From: Bigelowiella natans CCMP2755
Lineage: Eukaryota; Cercozoa; Chlorarachniophyceae
Direction of reading: 5' to 3'
DNA length: 64,000 bases
NCBI GenBank assembly: GCA_000320545.1
Contig: ADNK01002379.1
Span: 62,001-126,000 of the forward strand
The stretch's first letter is position 1; the number at the start of each line of letters is the position of its first letter. Positions 61,085 to 64,000 of this stretch are shown piece after piece. The notes beneath the pieces are model-generated. The model had not been told where the DNA came from, made no database searches, and worked only from the letters and a program-made list of their open reading frames with translations. Both the position numbers and the translations under genes were made by a program.

Positions 61085-62464
61085 TCAACCGAGCAAGAAG
61101 TTGTGTGCAATTGTATCTACGACATCCATGTGATATCCACCTTCCTGCACAACCAACAATGGGACATCGCTAGAATTGCTGCATGCATTTACTTCGCTTT
61201 CTCCATTACAATTTGCCCTTGATGCATCACCACTCCTATCTCCACATGGTAGGAAGAAACTACGAATAAGATTCCCCATTTCTTTAAAGTCATCAACCTC
61301 AAGTGCCATTCCTGCTGAGTCGATGGAGTCAGGATCCCCTTTTACTGTATCAGCTCCGAAACTCACAATTACCACATCCGGTTCAAACCTCCGCATTTGC
61401 TGCAATGCCCCAAGAAGTGCTTCTCTATATGATATATCATTGGTATCCCCACCCCCTCCCCCTTCAGCTATTCGCCCGCTGTTTACCCCCCCCTCTTTTT
61501 CAACGCTGCCAGCGTTCTGTTTCGAGCTGCCATTGGGCTTATCAGTTCGAGGAGATGACGCGGAAGTAGATAACCATTTCACTTTCTTCGGCAATGGGAT
61601 GTTAAGATTGCCGCAGGCTTTTGCTGCTAATGCTCGGTGTTTGGTAACCTGGCGTTTTTTCCAATCTTTCTCTACTCCTCGTGGAGTGCTATCCCCAACT
61701 TTCCCATCACTCTCTGCCATCACCAGAAACCCCTTTCCTGCACCACGTTCGTCTTTGAACCCAGAGAAATGCGGATAGTCGAAGCGCGGGTCCATGTGCA
61801 ACGATACCGTAAAAACGCTGTCGTCATCCCAGAACACGCTCTGTGTGCCATCGCCGTGGTGGTAGTCGACGTCCAGTATGCCGATCTTCTTCATCCCGCG
61901 CGACTGGAGCTCTTTTGCAGCGATACAGGCGTTGTTGAGATAGCAGTAGCCGCCGAATTGCCTCTGATGCATACATGATAAATCGGTAGCTAGAAGGTGA
62001 AAATAGCTCCAGTAGCAACAGCACTGTCTTTATCATCGCTGTCGCCGTAATCATCGTCACCATCATCATCATCATCAGTAGCAGCAGCAGCAGCAGCAGC
62101 AGCAGCATCGTTGTCATCATCACAGCTGATACCCTAATATGCACTGCTCTTACAACAATTGCAACTACCTGATGAGCATGATGGCCTGGATGTAAGGTTA
62201 GAGCGTATCTATTAAACATTATGAAAATAGAACGTATTAATGATGCAATGTTCTCGGTAGAGTCCCTGGTACATCGCTCTACTTGCATCAGAAAGCAACA
62301 TTTTGGTATTACGCATATGTAGCTTGCCGGTTAGCGATCGCATCCGCTGCTTTGAGGACACAAAGAACAGAATGCATAACTTCTGTGTACCTGGCGAGTA
62401 ATGATGGTGATGGATTTTTGATAACGATCGCATCTCAGTGTTCATTGGGTGAGTGAGTGAGTAA

Positions 62465-62505
<41 letters not shown>

Positions 62506-63468
62506 GGGCGAGGATGAAGAGAACAAATTCAACATAGGTTCGCGCACAACAAGCGATCTCATTTGTGTTAGAAGCAGCACTCTCATTTGCTGTTACGTGG
62601 TCTCGGCAAGCGGTGTAAAAGGGTCCGTCGCATAGAAGTTTACATTTAGCCACGTCACTGGAGACGGCTGGGGCGCAAAACAGCTCTTGTCTCTGTGATT
62701 GTTGTTGCGAATAGGCGGTCTGTGGTACGGAATGAGGTATCCGCTTGAATCACGATGGTCCAGATCACCGCTTTCCTTCCACGCAGTGTATGCTTGTTTC
62801 ATAAATGTTAGAAATCCTTCATCGTGTACTCTTGCGGCAGCGCTTTCAATTCTTCTGATCTCTTCCTCAGATGGTGCGGGGTCAACTTCAGAGATGTGGA
62901 TCTTGCGAATAGTGCGACTGTGAGAAGAGAGTGGTTTTTGAGGACCCCTCTCTTCATTCTTCTCGTCGCTTCTAGCTTGATATTCCATCTGACGCAGCCT
63001 CTTTGCTATTTTCCTCGCTCTTTCCTCCGGTTTGTTCGTGTAAGGACGTTCTGTGTGCTGTTTCACTTCCCCCCCTTCTCCAGATCCTTCCTCGTCGATG
63101 AAGGCTGGTATGAACGCCGTCAGCGATGGAGCTCTCGAGTCGCCTCGTCGCATTGTACCTTTAACTTTAGAATTTGGAATAATTGATTCTGTCCTCCACT
63201 TCCGTCTCAGCAATAACTCAGGCCTCTGCCGCTCTCCAACTACACGTGCGCGTCTATGCAACTGCGACAATAAAGGAGGAGCAGGGGTGTGCGGGATGAA
63301 TAGTGTGGCTGATATCAATAAAATTCCTGTTGAGGTCAAAACAGCCGTCTTCATTGGGACAAGGCCGCCATGTGGAGGAGGTGAGGGGGGAGGAAAAGGG
63401 GCATTCCCTTCGGGTAGAAAGACCAAGCAATTGTTCTGACAAATGAGAATAAATACTTGCAAATTCAT
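61085..63468 (-). CDS. Histone deacetylase / acetylpolyamine amidohydrolase-type enzyme
   Basis: This is a zinc-dependent arginase-fold deacetylase removing acetyl groups from lysines or polyamines. Four exons join in phase: 63468-62597, 62281-62234, 62208-62169 and 61963-61085, giving 612 residues. After a hydrophobic/proline-rich N-terminus and a charged region of about 150 residues come DEGFLTFMKQAYTAWKESG and FYATDPFTPLAET, as in amidohydrolase-type family members. The active site follows: HPGHHAHQ, then FGGYCYLNNACIAAKEL, ILDVDYH with HGDGTQ (zinc ligands), SFGADT with DPDSI (zinc Asp) and EGGYH with the catalytic Tyr retained. An insertion of about 85 Ser/Gly-rich residues separates GAGKGF from the SFGADT part. 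The ATG at 63468 or 63354 could be used; the latter starts a signal-like hydrophobic stretch. Family members act in nucleus or cytosol; the N-terminus could instead direct it to an organelle. Confidence 0.85.
62072..62108. repeat. (CAG)n trinucleotide tract in HDAC intron
   Basis: CAG/AGC triplets preceded by CAT triplets, in the intron between exons 3 and 4 of the deacetylase gene. Confidence 0.9.
62468..62505. repeat. (GA)n microsatellite in HDAC intron 1
   Basis: GA run, CT on the coding strand, in the intron between exons 1 and 2. Confidence 0.9.
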
Positions 63469-63541
63469 TGTCGCAACTAGGAAAACACAGGCGACTATTT
63501 CTAATTGAACTCTGCACAGTTTGATCGATGTACTGCTCGTA

Positions 63542-63652
63542 GTCACAGTCCTCACTGAACCCAGTTCGAGGCACTGCGTTTCGCACACACATTGCAAATG
63601 TCTTGCAACATTTTGGAAATGCAGTTCATCATCATTGTTCATTGTTCATTGC
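63542..63652 (+). repeat. Dispersed repeat, copy 2, with heptamer tail
   Basis: Matches copy 1 at 58979-59092 from AGTCACAGTCCTCACT through TGCAGTTCATCATCATTG, and runs straight into TTCATTG heptamers. It lies about 75 bp upstream of the deacetylase start codon. Confidence 0.85.
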
Positions 63653-63679
63653 TCGTTCGTTCACTCTTTGCAAGTACAG

Positions 63680-63832
63680 AGGCATGCACTGCGTTTCGCA
63701 CTGTGCAAACCTCCTGCCAAACTTTGGAAATGCAGTTCTTTGTCACGTTTGTTTGTTTGTTTGTTTGTTTGCAACACATTGGAAACGCAGTCCATCATCA
63801 AGTTCATTGTTCATTGTTCATTGTTCACTCGC
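63680..63832 (+). repeat. Partial copies 3 and 4 of the dispersed repeat, with GTTT and TTCATTG tails
   Basis: GCACTGCGTTTCGCAC through TTTGGAAATGCAGTTC (63684-63737) is a further partial copy, followed by (GTTT)n (63748-63770). CAACACATTGGAAACGCAGTCCATCATCA (63771-63800) is a fourth fragment followed by TTCATTG heptamers (63803-63826). Confidence 0.75.
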
Positions 63833-64000
63833 AGCTCGTGCTGGCATGCCAGCATGGCACGCACGTGCAGTGATTGCCAGATTGACAACAACGTCATCAC
63901 GCACACACGCACCACCCGTGTCAGCGACAGCGTGCTGGCGTGTTGTGTCATTGTCATTTGCACATTTGTCATGACAAGAGTCATGAAACAACACTCTGGC

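Overview
This window reads as nuclear DNA from an intron-rich, microsatellite-laden unicellular eukaryote (a protist or alga). Almost every recognisable protein is split by GT-AG introns. In the genes where I could trace every junction (AP-3 mu, vasohibin, the VIT/VWA protein, the phosphate carrier, the HDAC) the reading phases close exactly. Introns and spacers carry long (TA)n, (CA/GT)n, (GA/CT)n and trinucleotide runs. Nothing fixes the clade. AP-3, an R-SNARE, a vasohibin and a mitochondrial carrier show only a typical eukaryotic cell that probably builds detyrosinated microtubules. No tRNA, rRNA, CRISPR array or intact transposon was seen.

Layout. 0.3-1.2 kb (-): poorly recognised gene with a possible FUN14-like exon. 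3.0-6.0 kb (+): CS (p23/NudC-like) domain fused to a cyclophilin domain whose active-site residues are replaced. 7.0-9.9 kb (-): unknown protein with a hydrophobic N-terminus. 10.6-11.3 kb (-): unknown membrane protein. 14.2-15.9 kb (-): longin R-SNARE (VAMP7-like). 17.3-19.1 kb (+): complete AP-3 mu, 418 residues in five exons. 19.8-21.7 kb (-): unknown multi-pass membrane protein. 22.4-24.0 kb (+): vasohibin-type tubulin carboxypeptidase with a Cys-His-Ser triad. 26.5-39.1 kb (-): a very long IGHMBP2/SMUBP2-type superfamily 1 helicase gene with R3H and a Cys-rich C-terminus. 39.6-46.0 kb (+): a 1461-residue protein joining VIT, F-box, VWA, a Gly/Phe-rich tract, eleven RNA-polymerase-II-CTD-like heptads and a DUF2135-like domain. 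46.7-47.8 kb (-): mitochondrial phosphate carrier. 49.2-51.9 kb (-): GT25-family glycosyltransferase. 55.0-58.3 kb (-): Ser/Thr protein kinase with a duplicated 38-residue tail unit. 61.1-63.5 kb (-): histone deacetylase/acetylpolyamine-amidohydrolase-type enzyme.

Between these lie gene-poor islands (about 12.5-14.2, 25.2-26.5, 46.0-46.7, 47.8-49.2, 51.9-55.0, 58.3-61.1 and 63.5-64.0 kb). Their word usage is distinctive: CATGC/GCATG palindromes, TTGCA, CGCGTG. They hold at least one dispersed repeat family with ATTGTTC-type heptamer tails and a dense GTCGAC palindrome cluster.

The genes do not form a pathway. AP-3 mu and the R-SNARE share endosomal/lysosomal trafficking, but the rest is ordinary cellular housekeeping. 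The best candidates for something new are the VIT/F-box/VWA/CTD-heptad protein and the CS-pseudocyclophilin fusion.
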